Of a stretch of 39,673 bases of DNA, positions 16,728-27,800 are shown one piece after another. A program made the translations under genes and the position numbers. Within the stretch, counting starts at the first letter, position 1. Every line of letters starts with the position of its first letter. The notes under the pieces were generated by a model. It worked only from the letters and a program-made list of their open reading frames with translations, had not been told where the DNA came from and did no database searches. Origin of the DNA: Paludibacteraceae bacterium (GTDB lineage: Bacteria > Bacteroidota > Bacteroidia > Bacteroidales > Paludibacteraceae); the NCBI GenBank assembly GCA_024693065.1, contig JAILLP010000034.1, forward strand, positions 1 through 39,673, written 5' to 3'.

Positions 16728-19292
16728 ATGAAAGTAAAAATCAACCAATCAAACTATCCGACTTGGAAGGAAATCAACACGAAAGCAAAAGTTCCGGCAA
16801 AGTTGGAAAAACTCACCAAGTTAGCAGGTAACCTCTGGTGGGTATGGAACAGCGAAGCAAAAGAGCTTTTCAAGGAGTGCGACAAAGAGTTATGGGAAAA
16901 AGTGGGCAACAATCCTGTACTCTTCCTGGAAAGAGTCAAAATCGACACCTTGGAGAAGATCGAGAAGGATGACGAGCTGCTCGGAAAGATCAACTCCGTA
17001 TACGACAAGTTCGAAAAGTACATGAACGAGCCGAAGGATCCGAAAAAGCCTTCCGTGGCATACTTCTCCATGGAATACGGATTGACGGACATCATCAAGA
17101 TATACTCAGGAGGTTTGGGCGTGCTCGCGGGAGACTACCTGAAGGAGGCGAGCGACTGCAACGTCAACATGACCGCCATCGGCTTCCTCTACAGATATGG
17201 CTACTTCACCCAAACTCTTTCCATGAACGGTGAGCAAATCGCCAACTACGAGCCTCAGATATTCAACACGTTGCCTATCAGCCAAGTAAAGGACGAGAAC
17301 GGCAACCCGCTCGTACATGAAGTGCCTTTCTTCGACCGTACCATCTACGCTAACGTTTGGAAGGTCTCTGTCGGAAGAATCAGCCTATACCTGATGGATA
17401 CCGACATCGAGAAGAACTCTGAATACGACCGTTCCATCACCCACCAGCTCTATGGAGGTGACTGGGAGAACAGAATGAAGCAGGAGTATATGCTCGGCAT
17501 CGGTGGTGTGCTGTTGCTCAACAGATTGGGCATCCAACACGACACCTTCCACTGTAACGAGGGTCACGCCGCGCTCATCAACGTGGAGCGTCTGAACTAC
17601 TACATCAACCAAAAGGGATTGAGCTTCCAAGAGGCGTTCGAGGTGGTTCGCTCCTCTTCCCTCTACACGGTGCACACACCAGTGCCTGCGGGTCACGACA
17701 AGTTCGACGAGGGTCTCTTCGGAAAATACATGTACCACTACGCTCAGAAACTGAACATCTCTTGGGACGAACTGATGGATCTCGGCCGCGAGAACCCTGG
17801 CGACAAGGGGGAGAAATTCTCCATGAGCGTCTTCGCTTGCAACACCTGCCAGGAAGTGAACGGTGTGAGCTGGCTGCACGGCGAGGTCTCCAAGAAAATG
17901 TTCTCCAACATCTGGAAAGGATACTTCCCTGAGGAGTCTCACGTCAGCTACGTCACCAACGGTGTGCACATGCCTACTTGGGCTGCGGACGAGTGGAAGA
18001 AACTCTACATCGAGACTTTCGACCCATCCTTCTACAAAGACCAATCCAACATGGCCATCTGGGAGAAGATATACTCCGTGCCGGACGAGAAGATCTGGAG
18101 CATCAAGAAATCCCTGAAGAAGAAACTCATCGACTACATCAGGGTGAAATACCAAGACAACTGGTTGAGGAACCAAGGGGATCCTTCCCGCATCATCAAG
18201 ATATTGGAGAGCATCAATCCAGAGGCTTTGACCATCGGATTCGGCCGTCGTTTCGCCACCTACAAGCGTGCGCACCTGCTCTTCACGGACTTGGAGCGCT
18301 TGGCTAAGATCGTCAACAACCCTAAGTGCCCGGTTCAATTCATCTTCACTGGTAAGGCTCACCCTGCGGATGGCGCGGGACAAGGCCTGATCAAGAGAAT
18401 CGTGGAGATCTCCCGCCAACCTGAGTTCCAAGGCAAGATCATCTTCCTGGAGAACTACGACATGGCTCTGGCGAAACGTCTGATCTCCGGTGTGGACATC
18501 TGGTTGAACACCCCTACCCGTCCGCTCGAGGCATCCGGAACATCCGGCGAGAAAGCCTTGATGAACGGTGTCATCAACTTCTCCGTGAAAGACGGTTGGT
18601 GGTTGGAAGGCTACCGCGAGGGCGCAGGATGGGCATTGACCGAGAAACGTACCTACGAATACCAAGGTCACCAAGACCAGCTGGATGCCGCAACGATCTA
18701 CAGTATCCTGGAGAACGAAATCATCCCTATGTTCTACGCCACGAACAGCAAGGGCTACTCTCCTGAGTGGGTGAAGACCATCAAGAACTCCATCGCCATG
18801 ATCGCTCCGAACTACACCACCAAGCGTATGATCGACGATTACACGAGGAAGTTCTACAACCCACTGCGCGAACGCTTCAACAAGCTGATCGACAACAATT
18901 TCGCTAAGGCGAAGGAGATCGCAGCTTGGAAGGAGAAGGTCGCTGAGCATTGGGATCAGATAGAAATCGTATCCGCTACCGTCTCCGACAAACTGACGGA
19001 GAACCCAGAGGTGGGCGACAAATACGTAGCCGAGGTGATCGTAGACACCAAGGGATTGAACGACAATAAGTTAGGCATCGACTTCGTCTCCACGATGAAA
19101 GACAACAGCAACAACGACAAGATCGACGAGGTGAAGGAGATGAAGCTTGTGAAAGAGGAGGGCACGAGACTCTACTTCAAGTTGGAGGATAGGGTTTCAC
19201 GCTCCGGAACATTCAAATACGCTTTCCGTATGTTCCCGAACAACAAGGACTTGGCTCACCGCCAAGACTTCTGCTACGTACGTTGGTTCTAA
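16728..19292 (+). CDS. glgP: alpha-glucan phosphorylase, GT35 (short type)
   Basis: The protein has 854 residues. It releases glucose-1-phosphate from alpha-1,4-glucans using pyridoxal phosphate. The N-terminus (about 20-115) is the DUF3417 domain ([18 protein letters not shown]). The catalytic part starts with [20 protein letters not shown] and [14 protein letters not shown]. It includes [14 protein letters not shown] and the cofactor segment [20 protein letters not shown], where Lys609 should bind the cofactor. Most relatives have SGMK here, so the Glu before the lysine is a small departure. A C-terminal beta-rich extension of about 110 residues ([20 protein letters not shown] and onward) is usual in this Bacteroidota group. 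It is the second gene after glycogen synthase and is followed by a strong terminator. Confidence 0.95.
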   Translation: MKVKINQSNYPTWKEINTKAKVPAKLEKLTKLAGNLWWVWNSEAKELFKECDKELWEKVGNNPVLFLERVKIDTLEKIEKDDELLGKINSVYDKFEKYMNEPKDPKKPSVAYFSMEYGLTDIIKIYSGGLGVLAGDYLKEASDCNVNMTAIGFLYRYGYFTQTLSMNGEQIANYEPQIFNTLPISQVKDENGNPLVHEVPFFDRTIYANVWKVSVGRISLYLMDTDIEKNSEYDRSITHQLYGGDWENRMKQEYMLGIGGVLLLNRLGIQHDTFHCNEGHAALINVERLNYYINQKGLSFQEAFEVVRSSSLYTVHTPVPAGHDKFDEGLFGKYMYHYAQKLNISWDELMDLGRENPGDKGEKFSMSVFACNTCQEVNGVSWLHGEVSKKMFSNIWKGYFPEESHVSYVTNGVHMPTWAADEWKKLYIETFDPSFYKDQSNMAIWEKIYSVPDEKIWSIKKSLKKKLIDYIRVKYQDNWLRNQGDPSRIIKILESINPEALTIGFGRRFATYKRAHLLFTDLERLAKIVNNPKCPVQFIFTGKAHPADGAGQGLIKRIVEISRQPEFQGKIIFLENYDMALAKRLISGVDIWLNTPTRPLEASGTSGEKALMNGVINFSVKDGWWLEGYREGAGWALTEKRTYEYQGHQDQLDAATIYSILENEIIPMFYATNSKGYSPEWVKTIKNSIAMIAPNYTTKRMIDDYTRKFYNPLRERFNKLIDNNFAKAKEIAAWKEKVAEHWDQIEIVSATVSDKLTENPEVGDKYVAEVIVDTKGLNDNKLGIDFVSTMKDNSNNDKIDEVKEMKLVKEEGTRLYFKLEDRVSRSGTFKYAFRMFPNNKDLAHRQDFCYVRWF

Positions 19293-19317
19293 TCAAAAGT
19301 ACGACAATATGCAAAAA

Positions 19318-19343
19318 GCGTGGGCATCCCCCACGCTTTTTTT
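19318..19343 (+). terminator. rho-independent terminator after glgP
   Basis: GCGTGGG (19318-19324) pairs with CCCACGC (19330-19336) around a 5-base loop, preceded by A5 and followed by T7 (19337-19343). The flanking A and T runs extend the stem, so it could also work on the other strand. It ends 14 bp before the miaA ATG. Confidence 0.9.
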
Positions 19344-19344
19344 G

Positions 19345-19352
19345 TATCTTCG
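19345..19352 (+). promoter_or_regulatory. possible -7 box of miaA abutting the start codon
   Basis: TATCTTCG (19345-19352) differs from TAnnTTTG at one base and directly follows the terminator's T-run. With the usual spacing, transcription would start at or next to the miaA ATG (19357), giving a leaderless or nearly leaderless message. No TTTG is seen at the expected upstream distance. Confidence 0.4.
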
Positions 19353-19356
19353 CCTC

Positions 19357-20220
19357 ATGGAAAAGAAACTGATCATTCTACTAGGTCCCACCGGCGTGGG
19401 CAAGACGGAACGGAGCCTCCGCATGGCGGAAGAACTGCACACGGAAATCATCTCCTGCGACTCCAGGCAGATGTACCGGGAGATGAAGATCGGCACGGCG
19501 GCGCCCACCGAGGCGGAGCTGAAACGGGTGCCCCACCATTTCGTGGGCAACCTCTCCATCTTCGATTACTACAGCTGCGGCAGATTCGAGATAGAGGCCC
19601 TCGCCAAGTGCGAGGAACTTTTCCAAACGCACGACACCGTGCTGATGGTGGGCGGCTCCATGCTCTACATCGACGCCGTCTGCAAGGGAATAGACGACAT
19701 CCCCAAGATAGACGAGGAACTACGGAAGGAGCTGGACCAGCGGTTGGCCGAGGAGGGCGTGGAGAGTCTCCGCAACGAGCTGAAGATGCTCGACCCGACC
19801 TACTATAGGCAAGTGGACCCGATGAACCACAAGCGCATCAAACATGCCTTGGAGGTGTGCCTGCAGACAGGAAAACCATTCTCCTCGTTCCGCACGGAGA
19901 ACAAGAAGGAACGTCCCTTCAAAATAGAGAAGATAGGATTCGTCCGCCCAAGGGAGGAGCTCTACGAGCGCATCAACAAAAGGGTGGACAAGATGTTCGA
20001 GGAGGGTCTCGTGGAAGAGGCGAGACAACTCTATCCCCACAGAGAGCTCAACGCCCTCAACACCGTGGGGTACAAGGAGTTGTTCGAATACTTCGATGGC
20101 AACTGGACCTTAGACTACGCCAGGCAGATGATCCAGCAGAACAGCCGCCACTACGCGAAGAAGCAGCTCACCTGGTTCAAGCGAGACGAGGAGATCCGAT
20201 GGGAGACGCTAACCGACTGA
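19357..20220 (+). CDS. miaA: tRNA dimethylallyltransferase MiaA
   Basis: The protein has 287 residues. MiaA adds a dimethylallyl group to N6 of adenosine 37 in tRNAs that read codons beginning with U. Visible family features are the P-loop LGPTGVGKT (residues 9-17), [19 protein letters not shown] (substrate-binding Asp), [20 protein letters not shown], and the C-terminal block [16 protein letters not shown] with [19 protein letters not shown] chose ATG 19357; an in-frame ATG at 19309 would run through the terminator hairpin and is not credible. The stop is 10 bp from the stop of the convergent lipoprotein gene. Many Bacteroidota carry two miaA copies, so this may not be the only one. Confidence 0.96.
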   Translation: MEKKLIILLGPTGVGKTERSLRMAEELHTEIISCDSRQMYREMKIGTAAPTEAELKRVPHHFVGNLSIFDYYSCGRFEIEALAKCEELFQTHDTVLMVGGSMLYIDAVCKGIDDIPKIDEELRKELDQRLAEEGVESLRNELKMLDPTYYRQVDPMNHKRIKHALEVCLQTGKPFSSFRTENKKERPFKIEKIGFVRPREELYERINKRVDKMFEEGLVEEARQLYPHRELNALNTVGYKELFEYFDGNWTLDYARQMIQQNSRHYAKKQLTWFKRDEEIRWETLTD

Positions 20221-20230
20221 TTCGCAGGCG

Positions 20231-21124
20231 TCAATCCGCAGAGGCCACCAAACGCAAACCAACATGATAGAACCAACGCCCAGGAGCGCCGCCATCACGG
20301 GATGAGACACGGAAGAACGGTGCGCCCAACGTGCCGCCTCCGCCACGGGAAACGCGCACCTCGCCCGACTTAGGGCCCTTCGGAGAGGACTGTTCGCCTT
20401 CCGCATAGGCGCCATACCAATCCTCACACCACTCGGCGACATTGCCGCTCATATCATAAATGCCCAACTCGTTCGGGCGATAACTTGCCACATTGTAGTA
20501 TAAATCAGAGGCATAGACATCACAACGGGCCACCTCGTCGAGCGTATTGCCACCGCTGTACTTGTAGTCTTTGCTCTCCGCACCCCCACGGGCAGCGAAC
20601 TCCCACTCCGCCTCCGTAGGCAGACGGAATGCCTTGCCCGTCAAGGCATTCAGCTTAGCGATGAACTGTTGGCACGCATCCCAGGAAACGCAAGCCACAG
20701 GGAGGCTATCCCCCTTCATCTGCAGTTGGGAAGGGCAGGAACCCATCACCGCCGTCCAAAGCGCTTGGGTCACCTCCGTCTCGCCGATCCAGTAATCGGG
20801 CAACGAGACCTTGTGCGCTGGTTTCTCCTCCGCTGTCGCCTCACCCGACTGCTCAGGCGTGGCCCCCATCACGAAGGAACCGCCCTTCACCTTCACCATC
20901 GAGAAGACGACATCCTTCACAGTGAAGGATGTGCGTTCGGACAACTTGCCCTCAATTGGCGCAGAACTATTTTCCGCAACCGTATCAACTTTCTCAACCG
21001 TTTTTTCCACATCGGAAGGAGTGGATGTGGACATCTCTCCACTTTCAGATTGTGCCACTTTCTTCGAAGACCCACAAGAGGCCATCGAAAGGGCCAATGC
21101 CATACATATTATTTGTCGACGCAT
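20231..21124 (-). CDS. FGE/SUMF1-fold lipoprotein
   Basis: The protein has 297 residues. The signal ends in a lipobox (LALSMASC, Cys17), so the mature protein is a lipoprotein. A Ser/Thr/Glu-rich linker (18-70) leads to a formylglycine-generating-enzyme-like domain: VKVKGGSFVMGATPEQSGEA, EKPAHKVSLPDYWIGETEVT, PVACVSWDACQQF, FRLPTEAEWEFAARGG, GIYDMSGNVAEWCEDWYGAY and VSRGGGGT. The copper-binding cysteine pair of active FGE is not evident near the C-terminus (FRVSSRDGGAPGRW), so catalysis is doubtful. Many Bacteroidota use the fold as a structural or ligand-binding module; the T9SS ring protein PorK/GldK is one such lipoprotein. It is divergent from the giant T9SS-type gene and convergent with miaA. 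It is not GldK itself, since gldLMN do not follow. Confidence 0.88.
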   Translation of the reverse strand: MRRQIICMALALSMASCGSSKKVAQSESGEMSTSTPSDVEKTVEKVDTVAENSSAPIEGKLSERTSFTVKDVVFSMVKVKGGSFVMGATPEQSGEATAEEKPAHKVSLPDYWIGETEVTQALWTAVMGSCPSQLQMKGDSLPVACVSWDACQQFIAKLNALTGKAFRLPTEAEWEFAARGGAESKDYKYSGGNTLDEVARCDVYASDLYYNVASYRPNELGIYDMSGNVAEWCEDWYGAYAEGEQSSPKGPKSGEVRVSRGGGGTLGAPFFRVSSRDGGAPGRWFYHVGLRLVASAD

Positions 21125-21157
21125 ACTAGAATTGTTAGTAGTGAATAAATCTCACCG

Positions 21158-21165
21158 CGAAAGTA
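21158..21165 (-). promoter_or_regulatory. possible -7 box of the FGE-fold lipoprotein gene
   Basis: TACTTTCG on the minus strand (21165-21158), inside TTTGTACTTTCGC, is a common Bacteroidota variant of TAnnTTTG and lies 33 bp before the ATG at 21124. Confidence 0.5.
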
Positions 21166-21809
21166 CAAATAAACAACGAGATTTCAGGGCATACCAGAGG
21201 AACTAATATGCAGGGAAAACGCAACACCCATAGCGGAGTTCCTCCTCCCGCACGGATGTCACCGCACATTTTTCGCAACAAACTTTAATAAAATTTCCAA
21301 CGAGAAAAGCAAAAACAATCATATAAAAATTCCACGTTAAGCATAAATTTTTTATCAATTTTTCCACCCGATAACGAAATATTTTATAAATTTGCATCCG
21401 TTTTTAAGGAAAATTATGCTTCGCATCCGATAGGAAAAGGAGATAATCATTAGAAAAAAGGACAGGTAATGTGTTAAATATGCTAATTTATCAGGTTTAT
21501 TGAAAAATAAAGGATATTAATTTGACAGGATGTTTCCTCTCTAAACCATGTGGATTCTTTCTTTGCGATTAATCTTTAAAGTCAACGAACAGCATATGCT
21601 CATAAATTTTGTCACATTCTATTGGTAAATGCCTATGTGTTGTTTTTGGTATGTGATGTCAAGGACGAAGCATAAAAAAATTGATTTATGTATATACAGG
21701 GAGTTTTTTATATGCTGAGATTCACAGATGTGTGTGAGGTATGCATGTACGAAAACCATATATTTTTTTATTAAAGTAACTTACAATCTTAAAAAGATTA
21801 TCACATAGT
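21166..21809. other. long AT-rich region upstream of the giant gene, no gene seen
   Basis: About 640 bp without a credible coding frame. The short frames have no family resemblance. It holds a TAAATTTG box (21387-21394), a GCATCCG heptamer occurring twice (21394-21400 and 21423-21429), a perfect 10-bp palindrome AGCATATGCT (21591-21600), and a small hairpin AATCTT/AAGATT (21785-21799) just before the giant gene's ATG. If the TAAATTTG box is the giant gene's promoter, the message has a leader of about 410 bases, long enough for an RNA regulatory element or a small RNA. I recognise no known riboswitch. Confidence 0.55.
21387..21394 (+). promoter_or_regulatory. candidate -7 box far upstream of the giant gene
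   Basis: TAAATTTG (21387-21394) is an exact TAnnTTTG match followed by GCATCCG, a normal start-site context. It stands 416 bp before the ATG at 21810. It is the only exact match I found on this strand between the lipoprotein gene and the giant gene. Confidence 0.5.
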
Positions 21810-24800
21810 ATGAAAAGAATTTTTTCTTTAACTGTAGCATTAATCGCGGCATGTGTTTTTTCATTTGCCGAAGTGCACACCTTTAAAGTAACTTCGTCAG
21901 CAAAAAAGGGTTCAGGAACTCTCAGTGACATTGTATCCCAAATAAACGAGTTACCGGAAACGGACGAGGCGATTGTGACATTCCAGCTGCCATCTTCAGC
22001 CAAGAATACTGTTCACGCAGCGGATACGCAACTCGTGTTTAGCCGCATAGTTTCAATACGGGGTGGAAGTCAAAGAACAACCATTGAAATTAAAGAACTT
22101 GCCGCACCATACGCTATGGTCAGAGAAGTTTCAAACATTGATTTTGTGGGGGATGACTATTCTCAAGCCCTCTATTTTAATGATTCGATTGGAACCGTGT
22201 CAAATTGCTCATTTACTGGTTATGACACAGGTATACGAGCATTAAAAGCCGCAGGAAAAATTCACAAATGTGATTTCAAAGAAATCAAATCCTATGGAAT
22301 CTTCATGTATGGGAACATAAATACTATTGATAGTTGTTCTTTCTCCGACACAAAAATAGCCATTGGCCATTATCCAGCATCATCTGCAACAACAAATTCC
22401 ATAGGAGGGAAAATAACAGCATGCTCATTTACGAATTGCAGCACTCCAATCGAGTTAAGAATGATCGATTTCAAAGAACTCTCCAATTGTACCGCTACGG
22501 ATGGTAATATTGGAATTTATTCCTCAACGACGAAATTCGTCAACAACAAATTCAAGAATGTTAATTTCACTAATGCGACGATAGACAATTTCGGGAAGTC
22601 ACAAATTGAGTCGTTAAGCTTCACAGGCTCTTCCGTGAAAGATCTCGGAAATTTACAAATTGAGAAATTAAGTTTGACCGGCACCTCCGTGGAAAAGATG
22701 TCTAAAGTGACCGTCGAGAACACATTGTCGATGTCAAGTTCTGGCATATCTACCCTCGAACAATCTCGCCTAAAATCCGGAATAACAGGAAATTGTACGG
22801 AATTAAGGTTAGTGAATGACACCATCACAAACGATAACGGATATGGAATACAATTAAGCGGCTCAGTAAACCTTATCGACAACTGCTTAATATACAATTG
22901 CAAGAATGCCATCAACAACACCAGCATAGACTCAATCATATCAACTGAAATAAAAGATTGCACGGGTGATGGCATAAACAATACGGGATATAGTATTAAT
23001 TACATGTCTGATTGTAACATCCACGATTGTCTTTCTGGTATTAATGGAAACAGTTTGGGGAAAATCGAATCCTCCCAAATACATGGGAATAGGGAACATG
23101 GTATAACTTCTGCGAGCACCAACACCATAAAATCCATTGACAATTGTAAAATATATGAGAACGGTGCGACCGGCATAACAAGTCGATATTCGACTGATTT
23201 GATATCGAATTGTGAAATAAAAGACAACCTTATCGGCATCGAAGTAGATTATGGCACAGTTCATCGCATCGACGGTTGTCGTATACTTGACAATAAAAAA
23301 TATGGCATACACGCCCAAACCTCGGTGACAGTGGATTCTATCTCGAATTGCATTTTGTCAGGTTCCGATACAGCAGTCAATATCGGCCGGGCAACTTTAC
23401 TCATAACAGAATGTGTAATAGGAAAAGATGGCGTTGATCCCACATTGAAGGGGAACAAGACAGGCATTTATATGAACAACATGGCAGCCATTACCGTGGA
23501 AAACAGCATCATATCAGGAAACGAGCAATATGGTATTGATATGACAGGGAAACCTAATGTCACACTAAGCAACAATTATATTGGAACGAACGCTTCACTT
23601 GCAGAACTGGGGAATGGTGTCGGAGTATATGTCGACAAAAATGCAAATGAAACGTTGGAAATGCGGAGAAATATCCTTGCCTATAATGAAATTGGATTAT
23701 GGATTCAAGGAACGGAAGCAAATGACCTGAGCAACAACAAATTCATTGGCAACAAGCAATCAGGATATAAACTGGAAATGGCAGTTCAATCATCCTTCGA
23801 AAAAAATTATACATCAAACTTATACCTTAACACACCAGCAGGAGCCAAGGCGATGGATAACTCTTCCTACAGGAATGCAATAGCTACGCCTCCAACCATC
23901 ACAAATGTATCATTGCCAGAGAACGGCTATGTCAACGTTTCTGGTAAACTTGACTATGACAGAAAGGCTCGGATATACGTCTATGCAACAGATGGGAACA
24001 ACCAAAACGCCATCGAGTATATGGGCGCAGATAGCACAGACGCAGATGGCAACTTCGAAGTGAGATTAAGGATTCGAAATGGTGCGCCAAAGGGGTATGC
24101 AGTTTTTGCGAGTGCTGTAAAAGATGAATATATCTCAGAATTCTCCGACTCATACAACTATAATCTGTCAGGAAACTTTTACGTAAAGACAGTAAGCGAG
24201 GGAACGGGAGATGGCTCCAAATGGGAAAATGCGATGGACAGTATACATTTTGCGCAAATCTTGCCGTTGGTAGAAGATGGTACCACCTTCTACGTAGCGG
24301 AAGGTACGTACAAACCAATGTATAATTACAGAATGGAAACGCCATCTTCCAACCCGAAAGAAGCCACATTCTTTGTTCAAAGCAATGTCACAATTAACGG
24401 TGGTTATTCGAAAGATGCAAAAACCGGAGCCGTGGCCGATCCAAGCCAATACAAAACCATTTTCTCGGGTGATATAGAGGGAAACAACAAGATGGTAATT
24501 GACACACTTGTCACAAACACTGACTCTGAAGGGAAATCCAGATATTCCTTTGATTGGTATGGTGGGAATACGGACGATGACGCCGGGGCGATATTCTCAC
24601 TGGCACAGTCAACCGAAGGCATATACTATAACACAAGCTATGGGAGCATCTATCCATCAAGTTCCCCTGTCCAGGACAACGGAAAACAGAAATACTTCAA
24701 TTTAAATGGCGTATACCTGGACGGTGGAGGAATCGGTATAAAATCCATCAATCCGAACATAAACATTACCATAGAGAACACCAAATTCGCCAACTTAGGA

Positions 24801-27800
24801 GGGCAACCAACCTATTTGTTAGAGTCCCCTGCAACAGTAAAGGTGAATAATTGCACGTACAACAAATGCGGTTTCTTTGAAATATTTGGAGCGGACTCCA
24901 TCGTGTTCTCCAACACGAAAATTTCAGAAGGTATGGGATGCATCCTTAGCAAGGCAACTGAAGATAAGGATGTTACCTATATCTTTGAGGATTTTGAGTA
25001 CACAAACAGTTTTAATCGGATAGAGATTAATGGAAGCACCACTACTCAACGCACCTCCTACCTCTCCTTGAAAAACTGCAAAATAGAGAACAATTATGCG
25101 TTATCAGAAATCTTATTTGCGGTTGATTTAGACGTGGTTGCTAAGAATTGCCTATTCAAGGGAAATCAAGTGACACCATTTTATGTGTATGGGAAGCATG
25201 CCCACCTGGAGAATTGCGATTTTGTGGAAAACAAGATGGATGACGATTATTGCATATATTTAGGTGGATCCAGTGGCGGGGAATATCAGAAGCCAATCCT
25301 CTCCAACACGACACTTAAGAATTGTACATTCCAATCGAACGAATGCCAAGTTTTAGGCCAACTGCCATATACTGGAAATTCAAAAGACTCGATCATCAAC
25401 TGTACAATTGAAGACAACAAATTAACGGAGCTTATGTTCTTCGCTAATGACCCAATTGTCTTTGAGAATTCGACAATCAAGAACAACGAGATGGGACACC
25501 GTGGAATCATCAACTTTTCCATGGGATTACACCTAAACAATTCCCTGCTCGAAGGAAACAAAGTAAAGGGAACGGAAGAAGATGTCAACACGTATGCCAT
25601 ATACACACATGAACTGCACGTGAAAAACAGCACCATCAAAGGGAACGAGATGGATTCCATCTTCTTCATGGTGAACCACACGGCGGAATTTACCAACGAC
25701 ACGATAACGGACAACTCCACCAAAATGATGGTATATGGGTTCGACCAAGGATTAGACGTGACAAGATGTTCGTTCAAAGGGAATGAAGGCGGATTGTTCT
25801 ATTGTCAAAACACAGATCAAGAGACGAGAGCACGCATGAGAATCTGGAACTCAGATTTCACAGGCAACAACATCCCGTCTGACGACGACTTGATACATCT
25901 GTACGGAAAAGACAACGACGAAATCATCATCTCAGAGACGAACTTCAACAACAACTCGGCACACACGTTGATGGACATTCATGATGGGAATACAACTATC
26001 TTCAAATGTGATTTCTTCGGCAACAAAATTTCCGGTGAATTCATACACTTGCCAGAGGTAACATCATTGATTGAAGCATCCACTTTCCGTCAGAACGAGT
26101 TGACAGGAGGTAACCTGATATATACGCCTTATGGTGAACTGACACTTTACAACAACACCATTGCCTCCAACAAATTAAAGAACGGGCTCTTCTCGGTTTA
26201 TCCATCCGCGGCGAATGTATATATATATAACAATACGATTATCGCCAACGAAACCACAGCCACCTCATTGGTGGGCGGATCTCTCAGAAACTACGCTTTG
26301 ATCGGAAACATCATAGGAGACGTATTATCACGTGGATTCGACGAGGATAGCATTTGGTACAATGTCTTTGTGAGATCAGAGAGAGCCTCTATCCCAGACG
26401 ATGTATTAGCCAAGAACATATTCACGGATGACATCACCAGTCTCTTCAACGGCACAGTCGACGAATCCACAGGCATCTTCACCCCTGAGTTGAAAATCTA
26501 CGAAGGAAGCACGCCAATTGCGGCATTGAAGAGCGACGCGTTACCGGACGGCACAGTAATCCGCTTCCCGCTCAAGGAGACCGTAGTCTACACCGATCAA
26601 AGGGATATGGATCGTTTGGATTCAACATGTATGGGTGCATTCGAGATTAATTGTACTCCAGACACCACACTCACCAACGACACCATCTATGTGGGAGATA
26701 AATTCCTTGACATAGTATACACCACCGTGGGAAGACACGACATCGTCGAGAAAATCCCAGGAACAGATGGTTGCAGCAGTGTGGCGCTCCATACGCTCTA
26801 CGTCAAACCAGACTCCACCGTAAAGAACTACTACGTCAAGATGGATCGTTGGGGTACAGGCGACGGCTCCACATGGGATAACGCAATGGACAGCGTTGAC
26901 TTCGCCACCTACTTGTCGTTGGCTCCGGACGGGGCTACATTCTATGTGGCGGAGGGTACGTATAAGCCAGTGTATGACTATAATTTAGCAAAAACGAATG
27001 ACCACTCACAACTCACATATTTAATCAATAGTAATATAACCATCAAAGGTGGTTATTCCAACGAAGCCACCGCAAATGATGCCACTAGCGATTACACCAA
27101 GTATCATACCATATTTAGCGGTGATTTGGGAGACGATGACTATTTGAAGGATTCCACATTTATCGATGGTCGAGCTATATTCGTTAATAAAAACACAGAG
27201 GACAACGTCGATACGCTCTTCCGTATGGATTCTAAGAAAATAGCATTTGATGGGATTATGTTCAAATCAGCCAAAGACGTTCTAAATGTCGACAATCAAG
27301 CTGATTCTGTTACATTTTCCAAATGTACATTTGACCAAGATAACATATTGGTGTCGTCGACATCAAGCCAGGATAATATCTCATTGGCATTTTTCGATTC
27401 AAAAATCACTCATTGTCAAAATGAGTATCTAATACCAATCTCATGTAACATCAAGTTTGTCAGAACAGATGTCATAGAGAACACATTTAAATTATTTACA
27501 ATGGAATTAGACCGTGTCGATTTTGAGAATGTAAATATTACTGGGAATGTGGGAGAGCTCATTATTATGACAGTTCATACTAGCCTCAGCTTCAAACATG
27601 TAAAAATAAACGACAACTCATTCTACAAATACGGAGATGTCACTAGACTAAGAGGCGTCATTAATTGTCACGAGGAATCAAAAATTGACAGTTGTCAATT
27701 CTCCCAGAATCACATATTCCATGCAAATGTGTACTGGACAAGCATAAAGGACAGCAAGCATACCGGAATTATCGAATTCTCCGACAAAGGTTATATCAGC

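Noticed and set aside
17385-18950. A 521-residue open frame antisense to glgP
   Set aside because: glgP is unmistakable on the plus strand. The antisense frame is a codon-bias shadow rich in Val, Asp and His with no family resemblance.
19309-19356. Upstream in-frame ATG for miaA at 19309
   Set aside because: It would add 16 residues encoded by the terminator hairpin of the preceding operon. The P-loop in MiaA normally lies close to the N-terminus, which fits the start at 19357.
21203-21397. A 64-codon minus-strand frame upstream of the giant gene
   Set aside because: There is no family match, the region is low complexity and AT-rich, and the frame ends in promoter-like sequence. It is more likely non-coding.
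21772-21894. Repeated 11-mer TAAAGTAACTT (21772-21782 and 21884-21894)
   Set aside because: One copy is in the leader and one in the coding region just after the signal peptide. In AT-rich DNA this could be chance, and no element boundaries accompany it.
22200-24000. CRISPR-like regular repeats in the AT-rich start of the giant gene
   Set aside because: The periodicity is of protein coils (about 20-25 residues) with diverged DNA, not identical repeats with unique spacers.
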